From: Streptomyces orinoci | GTDB lineage: Bacteria > Actinomycetota > Actinomycetes > Streptomycetales > Streptomycetaceae | Assembly (NCBI RefSeq): GCF_003121295.1 | Contig: NZ_PHNC01000011.1 | Coordinates: 62,001 to 126,000, forward strand | Direction of reading: 5' to 3' | Length of the DNA stretch: 64,000 nt | Part shown: piece after piece, positions 47,926 through 57,306 of the stretch | How positions within the stretch are numbered: position 1 is the first letter of the stretch | Layout of the letters: each line of letters opens with the position of its first letter | Made by a program: the position numbers and the translations under genes | Notes under the pieces: generated by a model | What the model was told of the DNA's origin: nothing | Seen by the model: only the letters and a program-made list of their open reading frames with translations | Databases searched by the model: none

Positions 47926-48381
47926 TCAGCCGCAGGGATTGATCGGCGGTGTCGAGTAGGTTCGCTCTCCATCCACGACGAGCTGACCGATGATGTCCCC
48001 ACAGCCCAGGCTCTGGTTGTCCCACGCGAAGGATTTCGTCTCGTTCGGATACTGGGTGAACCAGCCGTTGTCCCAGTGGTCCTCACCACGGAACGTGTAC
48101 TTGAAGCGGGCCGTGATGTGTCCGCCTGAGGTCTTGTGGTAGCTCACGCCGACGGTCGATCCGTTGACCTTCAGGCACAGCTTGCCGTTGTTCAGGCTGT
48201 TACAGGTTTCCGTCACTGCTGCCAGCCGAGCCTCAGCGCCTCGGCTCGGTGAGCCGGCGAGAACGCGAGATGTGACGGCAGGTGTTGCGGCGTGGGCGCT
48301 CGCGAGTGTGGGGGCGGTGCAGACGGTGGCGGCGGCGAGGGCGGTGGCGAGGAAGGTGCCGGTGCGCTTGAGCATGGACAT
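47926..48381 (-). CDS. Small secreted protein
   Basis: 151 aa from the ATG at 48381, which follows AAGGAG by 8 nt. Signal peptide MLKRTGTFLATALAAATVCT then ASAHA. The mature part is beta-rich with four Cys (TCNSLNNGKLCLKVNGSTVG, ITARFKYTFRGEDHWDNGWF, SLGCGDIIGQLVVDGE, ending INPCG). It resembles small Streptomyces secreted proteins of unknown role and probably has two disulphides. Confidence 0.75.
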   Translation of the reverse strand: MSMLKRTGTFLATALAAATVCTAPTLASAHAATPAVTSRVLAGSPSRGAEARLAAVTETCNSLNNGKLCLKVNGSTVGVSYHKTSGGHITARFKYTFRGEDHWDNGWFTQYPNETKSFAWDNQSLGCGDIIGQLVVDGERTYSTPPINPCG

Positions 48382-48454
48382 GCCTTTTTCTCCTTTGGTG
48401 TGGCCATATTGGCCTGTGATGGTTGAGGACGGGTCCGGTTTGAGCGTTCGCCCG

Positions 48455-49486
48455 TCAGGAGTGGACGGTCGCGGTGGCGTCGTCCACATCGAGGGTGTCG
48501 TGCGGGGTGTTCTCGTACATCTCGGCCCGTAGGTGGTGGAAGCCGTCGGCAGGGATGCGTTCGGTGACGGTGACCTTCTGCCATGTGCCGGGCTGGGCGG
48601 TGAAGGCGTTTTCCGTGTGGTCTGCGGTGCCGTCGCCGAGGGCCCACAGGGCCAGGTGCCCTTGGTAGGGCTTGTTGTTCTCGGGACGGACCCACAGGGT
48701 GAAGGTGTAGGTGGTGCCGGGTTCCATGCGGCCGCCCCAGATGTCCTGGAAGAACGAGGGGCCTTGGGCGGGGTTGAGCGAGCCGGTGTTGACAGCGCCG
48801 TGACACCGGCCGCTGTGCGCCTTGCTGTCGCAGTAGGTGGTGAGGTTGGACCCCGGCGTCATGGACCATCCACCGCCATCCTCGAAGTCGGCGTTGTTCA
48901 GCAGGTTCTGCGACGGGGCGTTGTCCGTGATCTTCCGGTAGTGGTACGGACGGTAGTCGCCGTCACCGGAGTAGGGGTAGGACAGCTCGCGCTGGACGGC
49001 GGCCTTGATGTTTCCGCCTGCTTCTTCCATGCCTTCGTAACGGGTGTGTTCAGCGTTGGTCCAGGCGATGAAGATGACGACGTGGCCTGGTTCACCGGGC
49101 GCGGGAGGGAGCATGAGCAGGATGTCGCCGGTGGCGAGCTGGTCCTTGGAGATGGGGTCGGCGACTTTGGGAAGCTGCCAGGTGGCCGGACCGCCGTCAT
49201 CGGTGCTCAGGTGCCAGGCCATGGAGACGAATCCCGAGCAGTCGGTACGGTAGCCGTCCTTCCTGTGGCGCGGGCTGTCATCCGAGAGGTACGGCACGTG
49301 GGCGTCGGTCCAGGTCTTGGCCCGCTGGATGACCTCCCAGCGGCTGATCGGCCCACCCGTCTGGGAGGAGACGGCAGGTGCTGCCGAGGCCAGTGGGGCG
49401 GCGAGCGGGGCGGCCAGCGCGGTAAGGAGCGTGGCGAGAACCGCGCGGCCGACTAGGTGTGCGAGCCGGGTGCGAAGTGGCGGCAT
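48455..49486 (-). CDS. Secreted NlpC-like amidase fold with C-terminal carbohydrate-binding-like domain
   Basis: 343 aa. Signal peptide at 1-36 (AVLATLLTALAAPLAAPLAS). The NlpC/P60-like region has Cys in GYRTDCSGFVSMAWHL, GDILLMLP and His in GEPGHVVIFIAW. Residues 190-340 form a beta-sandwich like a CBM4/9 or CBM22 module (NLLNNADFEDGGGWSMTPGS, YTFTLWVRPENNKPYQGHLA, WQKVTVTERIPADGFHHLRA). It probably acts on cell wall or an extracellular polymer. Confidence 0.8.
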   Translation of the reverse strand: MPPLRTRLAHLVGRAVLATLLTALAAPLAAPLASAAPAVSSQTGGPISRWEVIQRAKTWTDAHVPYLSDDSPRHRKDGYRTDCSGFVSMAWHLSTDDGGPATWQLPKVADPISKDQLATGDILLMLPPAPGEPGHVVIFIAWTNAEHTRYEGMEEAGGNIKAAVQRELSYPYSGDGDYRPYHYRKITDNAPSQNLLNNADFEDGGGWSMTPGSNLTTYCDSKAHSGRCHGAVNTGSLNPAQGPSFFQDIWGGRMEPGTTYTFTLWVRPENNKPYQGHLALWALGDGTADHTENAFTAQPGTWQKVTVTERIPADGFHHLRAEMYENTPHDTLDVDDATATVHS

Positions 49487-49618
49487 AGATGTTCTCCGAG
49501 AGCGTTGGGGGCAGTGTCGGGAGCGGAACCGGGATGGCTGTTGGGTGACGCCGCGCCAGGCCCCCCGATGTCCGGGTTCGGGTCCCGGTGTCCTGGCGCG
49601 ACGTCGGCTTGAGGCGGA

Positions 49619-50335
49619 TCAGCCGTGGTGGGCGAAGTCGGCTGCTGCGGCACGGCCGTTGACCACGGCCTGGTCGTGGTCCTCAATGACCGCGGGCCGG
49701 GTGTGGGGGAAGACGATGTAGGTCACACCTTCGCGGGCGCCGCCGGTGTTGGGGTTGTTGTTGATGCCCAGCGCGGTGGCGGTGGCGTAGGAGGCTTCGC
49801 CGATCTTTTCTTCCTTGCCGGTGTCGCCGAAGACCGCGTATTCGACCTGGCCCTGGTAGATGACGGCGACGACGTCCCCGGGGCGGATGCCGGCGGTGGT
49901 GTAGTTCCAGATGGCGCTGTGCCAGGGGAGCACGACATACGGGGTGACGGCGGCGTCGAAGGGCTGGTGGTCGGATCGGTGAACGGCAGTGTCGTTCCTG
50001 AAGTGCTTGTCGGTCGCCTCGCTGCACTGGGCGGTGCGCTGGCCGTCGCAGTCGATGGTCATGGAGGAGGTCCAGAAGTAGGCGCCGTTCGCGCCGCCGC
50101 AAACCGGGACCGGGGCCTTGGTCATGGCGTTGTGGTAGGCGCCGTGGGAGACCTGGCGGCAGGTGGCGGTCGCGGCCAGCAGGTCGGCGGCGGAGGGGAC
50201 CCCGTTGTCCGGCGCCATGGCCGCGTGCCGGGCGGTGGTGGCATGGGTGGGGAGGGCGAGGGAGGTGAGGCTGAGCAGGGCGGTGGCGGCGGTGATGGCC
50301 AGGCGCGGCCAAGTCATGCGGGCAGGCGGGGTCAT
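49619..50335 (-). CDS. Secreted GH75-like chitosanase
   Basis: 238 aa from the ATG at 50335. Signal peptide (LAITAATALLSLTSLALPTH, A). The mature domain follows the fungal-type chitosanase GH75 pattern: SSMTIDCDGQRTAQCSEATD, VTPYVVLP, GDVVAVIYQGQVEYAVFGDT, GKEEKIGEASYATATALGIN. The Asp in DCDG and the Asp/Glu in VEYAVFGD are candidate acid/base residues. It would hydrolyse chitosan outside the cell. Slightly shorter than the recalled family size (about 230-280 aa mature). Confidence 0.75.
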   Translation of the reverse strand: MTPPARMTWPRLAITAATALLSLTSLALPTHATTARHAAMAPDNGVPSAADLLAATATCRQVSHGAYHNAMTKAPVPVCGGANGAYFWTSSMTIDCDGQRTAQCSEATDKHFRNDTAVHRSDHQPFDAAVTPYVVLPWHSAIWNYTTAGIRPGDVVAVIYQGQVEYAVFGDTGKEEKIGEASYATATALGINNNPNTGGAREGVTYIVFPHTRPAVIEDHDQAVVNGRAAAADFAHHG

Positions 50336-50504
50336 GGATTCTCGCGATCTCGTGGTCTTTGATCCGCCGGGGCGGGACCGGCTGGTTGTGAACTCCGGCC
50401 GCTGACGGGGTTGTAGAGAGAATCGGCGTCCCGGCGTCCCGGCCACCTGAGCCGGTTGTCCCGGCGATGTCCCGGTCGTGTCCCGGGCCGGGCGGGCTGT
50501 TTCG

Positions 50505-51218
50505 TCAGTCGGCCAGGCCGGCGTCCCGGGCACGGATCGCGGCTGTGGTGCGGTCGCTGACCTGGAGTTTGGCGAAGATATTGGAGACGTGGTTGCGGAC
50601 GGTCTTCTCCTTCAGGCCCAGGTCGTGGGCGATGCGGCCGTTGGTGTGGCCGCGGCCCAGCAAGGCGAGGACGTCGCGTTCGCGTTCGGTGAGTCCTGGG
50701 AAGGATTCGCGCGCCGGCTGGGGGCTAGTGGTGAGGCAGGTGATGAGGAGCTCGGCCATCCGTGCCCCCACGAAGGCGCCACCGTCTGCCACGACGCGCA
50801 CTGCGTTGATGGTCTCGGCCATGCCGGCTTCTTTCAGCAGGTAGCCGCGTGCACCGGCCCGCAGTGCGGCCAGCGCGGTGTCGCTCTCCTCGGACATCGT
50901 CATGACCAGCACTGCTGGGCAGGCGGCGTCTGGGCGTGGGGCGTCGGGTTCCTCCGCAAGCGGGCCCGTCGGCCTGCCGGGCGGGCGGATTTGGGCCGTG
51001 AGGGCGCGGGTGGCGTCGATACCGGAGCCGTCCGGCAGGTGCAGGTCCATCACGATGACCCGCGGACGCAGCTGTCCGGCAGCAGTGAGCGCCTCCGCGC
51101 TCGTGCCGGCTTCCCCGACGACGCGGATGTCGGGTGCCGTCTCCAGGGCCATGCGCAGGCCGGCACGGAACATCGGGTGGTCATCGACCACGAGCACGGT
51201 GATCTGTGTGTCCGTCAC
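50505..51218 (-). CDS. NarL/FixJ-type response regulator
   Basis: 237 aa. GTG at 51218 has GGAG 6 nt upstream; a TTG at 51230 is also open. Receiver: VVDDHPMFRAGLRMAL, phospho-acceptor Asp in VIVMDLHLPDG, Thr/Ser in VMTMSEE, Lys in GYLLKEAG. An insertion of about 20 residues (RPPGRPTGPLAEEPDAPRPD) lies between beta 3 and beta 4. C-terminal LuxR HTH: LTERERDVLALLGRGHTNGR, TVRNHVSNIFAKLQV. Partner of the histidine kinase encoded upstream. Confidence 0.9.
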   Translation of the reverse strand: MTDTQITVLVVDDHPMFRAGLRMALETAPDIRVVGEAGTSAEALTAAGQLRPRVIVMDLHLPDGSGIDATRALTAQIRPPGRPTGPLAEEPDAPRPDAACPAVLVMTMSEESDTALAALRAGARGYLLKEAGMAETINAVRVVADGGAFVGARMAELLITCLTTSPQPARESFPGLTERERDVLALLGRGHTNGRIAHDLGLKEKTVRNHVSNIFAKLQVSDRTTAAIRARDAGLAD

Positions 51219-51297
51219 AGGGTTCTCCAAGGTCGCGCACCTGGTGATCGAGAGGAGGTGTCCGCAGTGGCAGCGATGACTGGCGTGCCCGGCGGTG

Positions 51298-53421
51298 CTA
51301 GGGCAGTTGCGAGGGAAGTCGTACGCGCACGGCAGTACCGCCAGAGGAGGCCGGAGCGATGGTGCATTGGCCGCCGATCTCCTCCGCGCGTTCGGTCATC
51401 GACCGGCAGCCGATCCCGGTGGTACTCGCCGACACGGCAATGCCCGCCCCGTTGTCCACCACGTCCAACTCCAGCCAGGAACCCTCCGTTCGCACGCGCA
51501 GTTCGGCACGGTCGGCGTTGGCGTGCTTGACAACGTTGGTCAGGGCCTCGGCGACGATCCGGTAGGCAGCCACTTCTGTCGCGGCGGGAAGCGCCGGCAA
51601 CTGCGCGGGAACGGCGACGGTGATGCGGGTCTGTGGCCCTGAAAGCCTGCTGGCGAGCTGCTCCAGGGCTGCGCTCAAGCCCAGGTCGTCGACCTCGGTG
51701 GGCCGCAGATCGTCGGTGATCCGCCGCACGTCGCGCAACGTCGCGGCGGTTTGTTCAACAGCCTGGCCGATCAGCTCTGTGGCGGCGGAGTCGGCGCCGA
51801 GGTGCAGTGCGGCCGTCTCCAGGCGGAGGCGGATGCCGGCGAGCGCCGGTCCCATGCCGTCGTGCAGGTCCCGGCGCAGGCGGCGGCGTTCCTCCTCGCG
51901 AGCGGTCACCACACGTTCTCGGCTGGCCCGCAGTTCCTCACGCAGCCGTAGTCCAGCCACAACCGGCGCGACCTGATCGGACAGTGCCTCGAGTACGGAC
52001 CGGTCTGTGCCATCGAGCCCGGTGTACCCAGGCCGGCAGGCGACTGCGAGCTCGCCGACCAATTCACCGTGGTGCCACAGCGGCAGCTCGCACAGCACCA
52101 TGTCCGGGGACCCGTGGCCCACATGGGCCAGCAGGTGCTGTCCATTGCGGGTGTATGCCTTGAGCAGGGCCATCGGCAGGCCCAGCCGCTCGACCACGGT
52201 ACGGCATACCGATTCCGCGACCTCGTCGGCATTGGATCGCTCGCGCAGCTGCCCGGCCAGGGTCCGCACCGCTTGGTACGGGCCGGCACGGCGGCCGTAG
52301 AACAGCCAGTCGACAGCCCGCCACAGCAACGCGGCCAGCGGGCGCAACGCCAGCACCGACAGAGCGGCAGCGAAGGCTGCGCTGGTCGCTGGTTCCCCGT
52401 GGTACAGCGCTTGCCCCACGGCGAACAGGGCCCGGTAGCTGGCGAAGAGCCCAATTCCCAGGCCCACGATGACCAGGAGGCGACGCAGCATCCGATCGTG
52501 CTTGGTGAGGTCATCGCGGGCCAGGGCCGAGGCCGACATCAATGCCAGCCCGAGAACGGTCGGGCCGCTTGTGGCGAAGTCCAGCCAGGCAGGGTTACGG
52601 ACGTGGAAGAACTGCTGGCCGAGCATGTCCGTGATCGATACGGCCCAGTACACACCGAAGCAGATCAGCAGCACACCCAGCTGACGCCGCGCCAGCCCCT
52701 GGCAGTGTCGGATCCGCAGCGCCAGCCCGACAGTGAAGGCTGCGGCCATGGTCCGCGACATCCAGACGATCAAGGCGCCCAACTGGCCCCACAGCGGGTG
52801 ATGTTCGGCGGCCTGCCAGTGTTCGTCCGGGGCGTGCAAGCAGTACCAGACAAACGGCGTGAGGTAGGCGAGGTAGGCGGTGCAGACGGCAGCCACAGTG
52901 ATCTGCCGGAGGCGGCCTGGCAGCAGCCGGGCCGGGAACCACAGCGGCAGGAGGGCCAAGCCCCCATCCTTGGTAAAGGCTGCCACGGCGTACAGAATCT
53001 TGCGCAGGCGGAAGGACACGGCGTCGCCGGCGGGCACATGCAAGTCACGTAGATTCCCGAGCACGTTCGCCAGGCCGATGATCCCGAACGCAGCACCTAC
53101 CAGCAGCAGCACCCAGCCGGCACCATGCCGCCGGTCCCGTCGCAGGACCAGCGCTCCCGCCGCCGCTAGGCATACCGCGAGCAGCAGGTTGTGCGGGAAG
53201 GCCCTCACGAACGACAGGTGCCTTTCGACGTGGTACATCACCGTCAACGCGACGCCCGTCACGGAAGTCCCGACGGCCACCAAGGCGAGCGCCGTGATGC
53301 CCAGGAACGCCACGGTGCCGCCCGCGGATCGGGCCGTCCTTACTCGTGCGGCGGGCGAGGCCAATGCGTCATCCACATCAGGAATGCTTGCGAATCCCGG
53401 CCTCTGGCCACGCGCACACAA
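51298..53421 (-). CDS. Multi-pass membrane histidine kinase (HisKA_3 type)
   Basis: 707 aa. About 8-9 transmembrane segments (VAFLGITALALVAVGTSVTG, NLLLAVCLAAAGALVL, WVLLLVGAAFGIIGLANVLG), a GAF-like region, then the HisKA_3 box RRDLHDGMGPALAGIRLRLE (phospho-accepting His) and HATPase boxes NVVKHANADRAEL, VVDNGAGI and GIGCRSMTERAEEIGG. It phosphorylates the NarL-type regulator 80 bp downstream. The start is uncertain; GTG at 53376 is an alternative. The signal is not evident from the sequence. Confidence 0.9.
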   Translation of the reverse strand: MCARGQRPGFASIPDVDDALASPAARVRTARSAGGTVAFLGITALALVAVGTSVTGVALTVMYHVERHLSFVRAFPHNLLLAVCLAAAGALVLRRDRRHGAGWVLLLVGAAFGIIGLANVLGNLRDLHVPAGDAVSFRLRKILYAVAAFTKDGGLALLPLWFPARLLPGRLRQITVAAVCTAYLAYLTPFVWYCLHAPDEHWQAAEHHPLWGQLGALIVWMSRTMAAAFTVGLALRIRHCQGLARRQLGVLLICFGVYWAVSITDMLGQQFFHVRNPAWLDFATSGPTVLGLALMSASALARDDLTKHDRMLRRLLVIVGLGIGLFASYRALFAVGQALYHGEPATSAAFAAALSVLALRPLAALLWRAVDWLFYGRRAGPYQAVRTLAGQLRERSNADEVAESVCRTVVERLGLPMALLKAYTRNGQHLLAHVGHGSPDMVLCELPLWHHGELVGELAVACRPGYTGLDGTDRSVLEALSDQVAPVVAGLRLREELRASRERVVTAREEERRRLRRDLHDGMGPALAGIRLRLETAALHLGADSAATELIGQAVEQTAATLRDVRRITDDLRPTEVDDLGLSAALEQLASRLSGPQTRITVAVPAQLPALPAATEVAAYRIVAEALTNVVKHANADRAELRVRTEGSWLELDVVDNGAGIAVSASTTGIGCRSMTERAEEIGGQCTIAPASSGGTAVRVRLPSQLP

Positions 53422-53628
53422 CCGGCGTTCACTCGCACGGAGACAACCGCCGCTGTTCAGGTTGTCGAAGACCGGCCCGCAACGTCAGCGGGCAAACGTC
53501 ATCCAGTCGCCTCCCTGCTGCCACCGGACGGCCACGGCACGGCCGGGATCTGCGAGGCCCGGGTGAATAGTGCAGTGTTCCGGCTCTGCCGCGGCAAAGA
53601 GTCCAACTCGGGGTCGGAGGACAGCGCG
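53422..53628. other. Intergenic stretch
   Basis: 207 bp between the leftward lipoprotein and kinase genes. No convincing coding frame, repeat or hairpin seen; a promoter for the kinase operon is expected at the left of it but no clear boxes were recognised. Confidence 0.4.
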
Positions 53629-54327
53629 TCAGCGGGCTGCTGACGCCTTGGCGAGGGCCTTGCCGAGGTGCTGGTCGACCAGGGCCGGCGCGCCGGAGAC
53701 GACGAGGAGCAGGCTGCCGTCGCGGATCGCGGTCTGCTTGACGACGCTGTCCTGGCCGCCGGCGGAGAAGGTCAGCAGCTGGCTCCACTGCTCGTCGCCG
53801 AGCCGGGGCGAGGCCGTCTTCTGCGCCGTGACGTCGATCGCGCTGCTGCCGGAGAGGACCTGGTACGCCGGGCAGCCGGTCATGGCGTCGAAGATCCGGC
53901 CGGTGCCGTCGGACAGCTTGGCGGGGGTGTCGCTGTACAGCTCCTCGGAGATCTCCGAGTCGCTGCCGCCGCTGTAGGTGAAGGCCGCCTTCGCCTGGCG
54001 GGGGAAGTCGAGCGAGCCGCCGGTTGCCGCGTCCGCGCCCAGCTTGCTCAGGGCGGGGCAGCCCAGGACGGTGACGTCATCATGCTGAGCGGGGGTCTCG
54101 GGCTTGCGGGTGTATCCGGTGCCGAGGTCGCTCTCGTCGAGCAGGCGGGTCTCCAGCGCGGCCGATGACAGCGGAGCCTTGCTGGGCTGGGCGGCGGCCG
54201 GGGTGCCGGTGTGGGCGGAGGAGGGGGAGGCGGGCTTCGCCTCGCTGGGGTGGGTGGAGCAGGCGGGCAGGGCGAGGAGGGCGACGGCGGTGAGGCCGAG
54301 GGCGGTGGTGGCGACGCGAACGCGCAT
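53629..54327 (-). CDS. Lipoprotein
   Basis: 232 aa from the ATG at 54327 (AAGGGG 11 nt upstream). Lipobox LALPAC after VATTALGLTAVALL marks a lipid-anchored surface protein. After a Ser/Pro-rich linker the domain reads LETRLLDESDLGTGYTRKPE, GCPALSKLGADA, LSDGTGRIFDAMTGCPAYQV, QWSQLLTFSAGGQDSVVKQT. The two Cys near 115 and 180 may pair. This resembles sensor-like Streptomyces lipoproteins (PknH-sensor-like); ligand unknown. Confidence 0.75.
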   Translation of the reverse strand: MRVRVATTALGLTAVALLALPACSTHPSEAKPASPSSAHTGTPAAAQPSKAPLSSAALETRLLDESDLGTGYTRKPETPAQHDDVTVLGCPALSKLGADAATGGSLDFPRQAKAAFTYSGGSDSEISEELYSDTPAKLSDGTGRIFDAMTGCPAYQVLSGSSAIDVTAQKTASPRLGDEQWSQLLTFSAGGQDSVVKQTAIRDGSLLLVVSGAPALVDQHLGKALAKASAAR

Positions 54328-54413
54328 AGGCGTTTTGACCCCTTGGTGCTCGGTGACGGTTGGGCAGTGTGGGCCCGTGGGGCCCGGGAAGGGGGTCGAA
54401 GGGGGGTGGGGGG

Positions 54414-54896
54414 TCAGCGGTGGCCGAGGTGGCGCAGGCCGTCCTCGAACGTCGCGTGGATCGCGTCCCCGGGGCCGGCGTGCCGGTTGTACCAGGCGGT
54501 GTCGAGCCGCATCTCGTGCTGCTGGTGGCCGTCCCGGCAGCGCAGCCAGACCTGGTCGCGGGTGGAGAGGATGAGCCAGTCCCGGTACGCGCCGCATTCG
54601 GCGCAGGCGACGACCTCGCCGTCCAGGACGATGGGCCATGGCCAGGGCATCATCCGGCCTTCAAGCTGGTCGTGGCTGGGGACACGCAGTTCCGGCGGAA
54701 GGAAGTCGTCCACCATCGGCACCGGCTCCGGTTCGACGGGCTGCTCGGCCGTCTGCGTCTGGACGACCGGCGGTACCTGGCCATCCATCCGCAGCCACGC
54801 CTCGTAGTGCTGGCGCTGCATCTCGCTGAACTCCTGCTCCCGGCGGCGTCGTATCCGGCCAAACACCCTCGCGTCCTCCCTCGTCCCGTCCTGCAC
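54414..54896 (-). CDS. Hypothetical zinc-ribbon-like protein
   Basis: 160 aa, ATG start. Helical N-terminus (IRRRREQEFSEMQRQHYEAW), Pro/Glu linker, then a C-terminal region with CAECG and CRDGHQQH that could bind one zinc, ending in WYNRHAGPGDAIHATFEDGL. I recall Streptomyces proteins with this C-terminal pattern but no function. Confidence 0.65.
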   Translation of the reverse strand: MQDGTREDARVFGRIRRRREQEFSEMQRQHYEAWLRMDGQVPPVVQTQTAEQPVEPEPVPMVDDFLPPELRVPSHDQLEGRMMPWPWPIVLDGEVVACAECGAYRDWLILSTRDQVWLRCRDGHQQHEMRLDTAWYNRHAGPGDAIHATFEDGLRHLGHR

Positions 54897-55021
54897 GCGT
54901 CATGATCGTGCCCGAGGCTCGCTCGCTCGTTCAATTCACAAAGTCCACAGTCGAGGAGAGCGCGCGAGCCCCGTCCACCTGGCTGTTGCCCGTCGGGCCA
55001 CGCACAGGCCGTGGCACGCGG

Positions 55022-55546
55022 CTACCAGCATCGCGAGGTCGCCGCAGAGGCCAGCCGGACGAAAACGGGCCAGCCAGTGGTGGCGATGACGGTGGCGGGC
55101 CGTGGCGTGAACACCGGTTGCCCCGTCGCGTTCTTCGGTGCGTCATCCGGTTCAGGGTCTGCGGCGGCGGCCGGGCGCGAGCACTCCTGACGGCTTCTGG
55201 CCGTGCGCACGGTGGCGACAGTGGCCTGGGGACAAGGACCGGAGACGGCGATGCGGGCGAACGGCGCGGAACCCGGGCGCAGGTCAATGCAGGCCGCCGC
55301 CCCCTGCCGGGGCCGCAGGACGACGAAGTCCTGCGCCCCGCCAAGCTCGCGCACGCCTACGGACAGGGTGCCCGGCATCCACAGGCCGCGGCCCGGCATG
55401 CCGCGCAGGGCGCGCCACCAGGGCTGGACCGACACCTTCTCCACGGCCGCCAGCGGCACGCGCACGTTCCCGCGCCTGGCGGCGGCCTTCTCCCACCAGG
55501 CCAGCCGGACGACCAATTCGTCCGCACGGACTGAGAGTTCGGCCAT
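55022..55546 (-). CDS. PH-like domain protein
   Basis: 174 aa, ATG start. Residues 1-110 follow a small beta-barrel pattern common in Streptomyces: LSVRADELVVRLAWWEKAAA, VRVPLAAVEKVSVQPWWRAL, GTLSVGVRELGGAQDFVVLR, PGSAPFARIAVSG. The C-terminal 60 residues are low-complexity. Probably cytoplasmic; function unknown. Confidence 0.7.
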   Translation of the reverse strand: MAELSVRADELVVRLAWWEKAAARRGNVRVPLAAVEKVSVQPWWRALRGMPGRGLWMPGTLSVGVRELGGAQDFVVLRPRQGAAACIDLRPGSAPFARIAVSGPCPQATVATVRTARSRQECSRPAAAADPEPDDAPKNATGQPVFTPRPATVIATTGWPVFVRLASAATSRCW

Positions 55547-55590
55547 GACCGCACACCTCCCTTTCTGCGCGGTGCGTCACCTCCCGCCGG

Positions 55591-55992
55591 TCACCGTGGC
55601 CCCTGCGTGGACGCCTCCGGGCCCGGCTGATGCTCCGAGGGCATGGAAGGGGTGGGCTGGGTGTGGGCGGAGGCGCCGAGCAGTGGTGCCGTCTGGCGCT
55701 CGGGGCGGTGCCCGGCCTCGATCTTCTCCCGCGGTGTCCGGGCAGGTCCGGGCGGTGTGGGGATCGGCCGGCGGGCCAGGAGCCTGCCCACCCAGTGACG
55801 GCCGCACCGCGGGCACGGTGGGGCTCCGGCCGGAGTGTAGGGGGAGGCCACAGCGATGCCGTCTTTGGAGAAGTACTCCCACTCGTGGCCGGTGTCGTCG
55901 CGGTAGTGCTGGACGTCGTAGTCGGTGCTCCACTCGTGCCAGCACTGGCCGCAGGTGAACTTGACGCGTTCCACTGCCAGTTCGGTGATCAC
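55591..55992 (-). CDS. Zinc-ribbon protein
   Basis: 133 aa. GTG at 55990-55992 has AGGAGG about 9 nt upstream. ERVKFTCGQCWHEWSTDYDV and CPRCGRHWVG supply two CxxC pairs for one zinc. TGHEWEYFSKDGIAVASPYT lies between. The tail is Pro-rich. This arrangement is common beside Hsp20/universal-stress genes in Streptomyces; it is 128 bp downstream of the leftward Hsp20 gene and may be cotranscribed. Confidence 0.7.
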   Translation of the reverse strand: MITELAVERVKFTCGQCWHEWSTDYDVQHYRDDTGHEWEYFSKDGIAVASPYTPAGAPPCPRCGRHWVGRLLARRPIPTPPGPARTPREKIEAGHRPERQTAPLLGASAHTQPTPSMPSEHQPGPEASTQGPR

Positions 55993-56119
55993 TGTGTCCA
56001 CCTCCTCCGCAGGTAGCGCGACGGACGTGGGCGGCTGCCATGGCCCTAGAGGCCGCGTGCGACGGCCCGGACCGTGGCCTGGTTGAACAAGCGCCGGGCC
56101 CGGTCCGGCGCGGCTGCGG

Positions 56120-56542
56120 TCAGCTGGTGATCTGCTGGGCCCCGCTGTCGCCCCTGCTGATTTCGATCTTGCGGGGCTTGGCCGCCTGGGCGACCGGGAT
56201 CCGCACGGTGAGCACCCCGGCGTCGTAACTGGCCTCGATCTTGTCCGTCTCCAGAGTCTCGCCGAGGAACAGCTGTCGGCTGAAGGTGCCATACGGACGC
56301 TCGGCCACCACCATCTCGCGGTCGTCCGGCTGCGGGGACGGGCGCTCGGCCCGCACCGTCAGCACGTTCTGCTCGACGCCAAGGTCGATGCTGCCAGGAT
56401 CGACCCCGGGCAGGTCGAAGTGGATCAGAAAGGCGCCGTCGGCCTCGTAGGCGTCGATCGGCATGGCCGGCCGGGCCGCGGTGCCGAACACTTGCTGGGC
56501 AAGTCGGTCCAGGTCACGGAAGGGATCGGTACGCATCAGCAT
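56120..56542 (-). CDS. Hsp20 small heat-shock protein
   Basis: 140 aa, AAGGAG 9 nt before the ATG. Opens [19 protein letters not shown]; alpha-crystallin domain at 25-125 with [48 protein letters not shown] and the final GVLTVRIPV, then an IxI-like KIEI tail. ATP-independent holdase chaperone. Divergent from a second, closely related Hsp20 gene. Confidence 0.9.
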   Translation of the reverse strand: MLMRTDPFRDLDRLAQQVFGTAARPAMPIDAYEADGAFLIHFDLPGVDPGSIDLGVEQNVLTVRAERPSPQPDDREMVVAERPYGTFSRQLFLGETLETDKIEASYDAGVLTVRIPVAQAAKPRKIEISRGDSGAQQITS

Positions 56543-56615
56543 CTCGGGTCACTCCTTCCGGACAGTGACTGCGACTCTGCTGCGGGGCGGCTTCCGCGGA
56601 GCGCACCCACCAATC

Positions 56616-56645
56616 CATATACGACCCTGTCCGGCGCTTTGGCAA
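56616..56645 (-). promoter_or_regulatory. Probable promoter of the leftward Hsp20 gene
   Basis: On the minus strand TTGCCA (56645-56640) and TATATG (56621-56616) are separated by 18 bp, about 75 bp upstream of the ATG. Confidence 0.5.
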
Positions 56646-56763
56646 CCACTGCCCGGTCGCGTGCGCTGCGCGTGCTTGGCGGTGCGCTGTCCGTCCTTCA
56701 GTAGCAGGTCCCTGCCACTCACGAGAGTCGGCGCCCCGCCGTCCTTCCGGCGAGGATTTCCCA

Positions 56764-56807
56764 AAGTTGAGTCGGAAGTTGTCAACTTCATAGAGGTGGG
56801 CTATATA
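56764..56807 (+). promoter_or_regulatory. Promoter with overlapping inverted repeat for the rightward Hsp20 gene
   Basis: TTGTCA (56779-56784) and TATATA (56802-56807) are 17 bp apart. The inverted repeat AAGTTGA-N11-TCAACTT (56764-56788) covers the -35 box, so a repressor bound there would block transcription. The site resembles heat-shock operators such as HAIR in general form (TTGAGT) but matches neither HAIR nor CIRCE exactly. Confidence 0.6.
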
Positions 56808-56870
56808 AGGGTGGTGTCGGAACTGAGCATCGGCCCGGATCCCAACGGTGACAAGGAGGCGATGACGACG

Positions 56871-57293
56871 ATGCTGATGCGTACCGATCCCTTCCGTGAC
56901 CTCGACCGTCTGACCCAGCAGCTGCTGAGGACCGCGGCCCGTCCCTCGGTGATGCCGATGGACGCCTGGCGCGAGAACGACTCGTTCCTCGTCCGCTTCG
57001 ACCTGCCCGGCGTCGCAGTGGACTCCATCGACCTGAATGTCGAGCGCAACGTGCTGACCGTGCGCGCGGAGCGCAAGCCGACGGTGCCGCAGGACGGGGA
57101 CGTCCTGGCCGCCGAGCGGCCCTCGGGTACCTTCACCCGGCAGCTGTTCCTGGGTGACTCCCTGGACACCGAGCACATCGACGCCTCGTACGACGCCGGT
57201 GTTCTGACCCTGCGCATCCCGGTCGTCGAGCAGGCCAAGCCGCGCAAGATCGCCATCAGCGGCGGGGAGCGCGCCAAGGAACTGCACGCCTGA
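56871..57293 (+). CDS. Hsp20 small heat-shock protein
   Basis: 140 aa from the ATG at 56871, chosen because the paralogue begins with the same [13 protein letters not shown]; an ATG at 56862 is in frame but only 2-3 nt from AAGGAGG. Alpha-crystallin domain: [62 protein letters not shown] tail. Same length as the leftward paralogue. Followed by a 15-bp terminator hairpin. Confidence 0.9.
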   Translation: MLMRTDPFRDLDRLTQQLLRTAARPSVMPMDAWRENDSFLVRFDLPGVAVDSIDLNVERNVLTVRAERKPTVPQDGDVLAAERPSGTFTRQLFLGDSLDTEHIDASYDAGVLTLRIPVVEQAKPRKIAISGGERAKELHA

Positions 57294-57306
57294 CCCCGAT
57301 CAAGGC

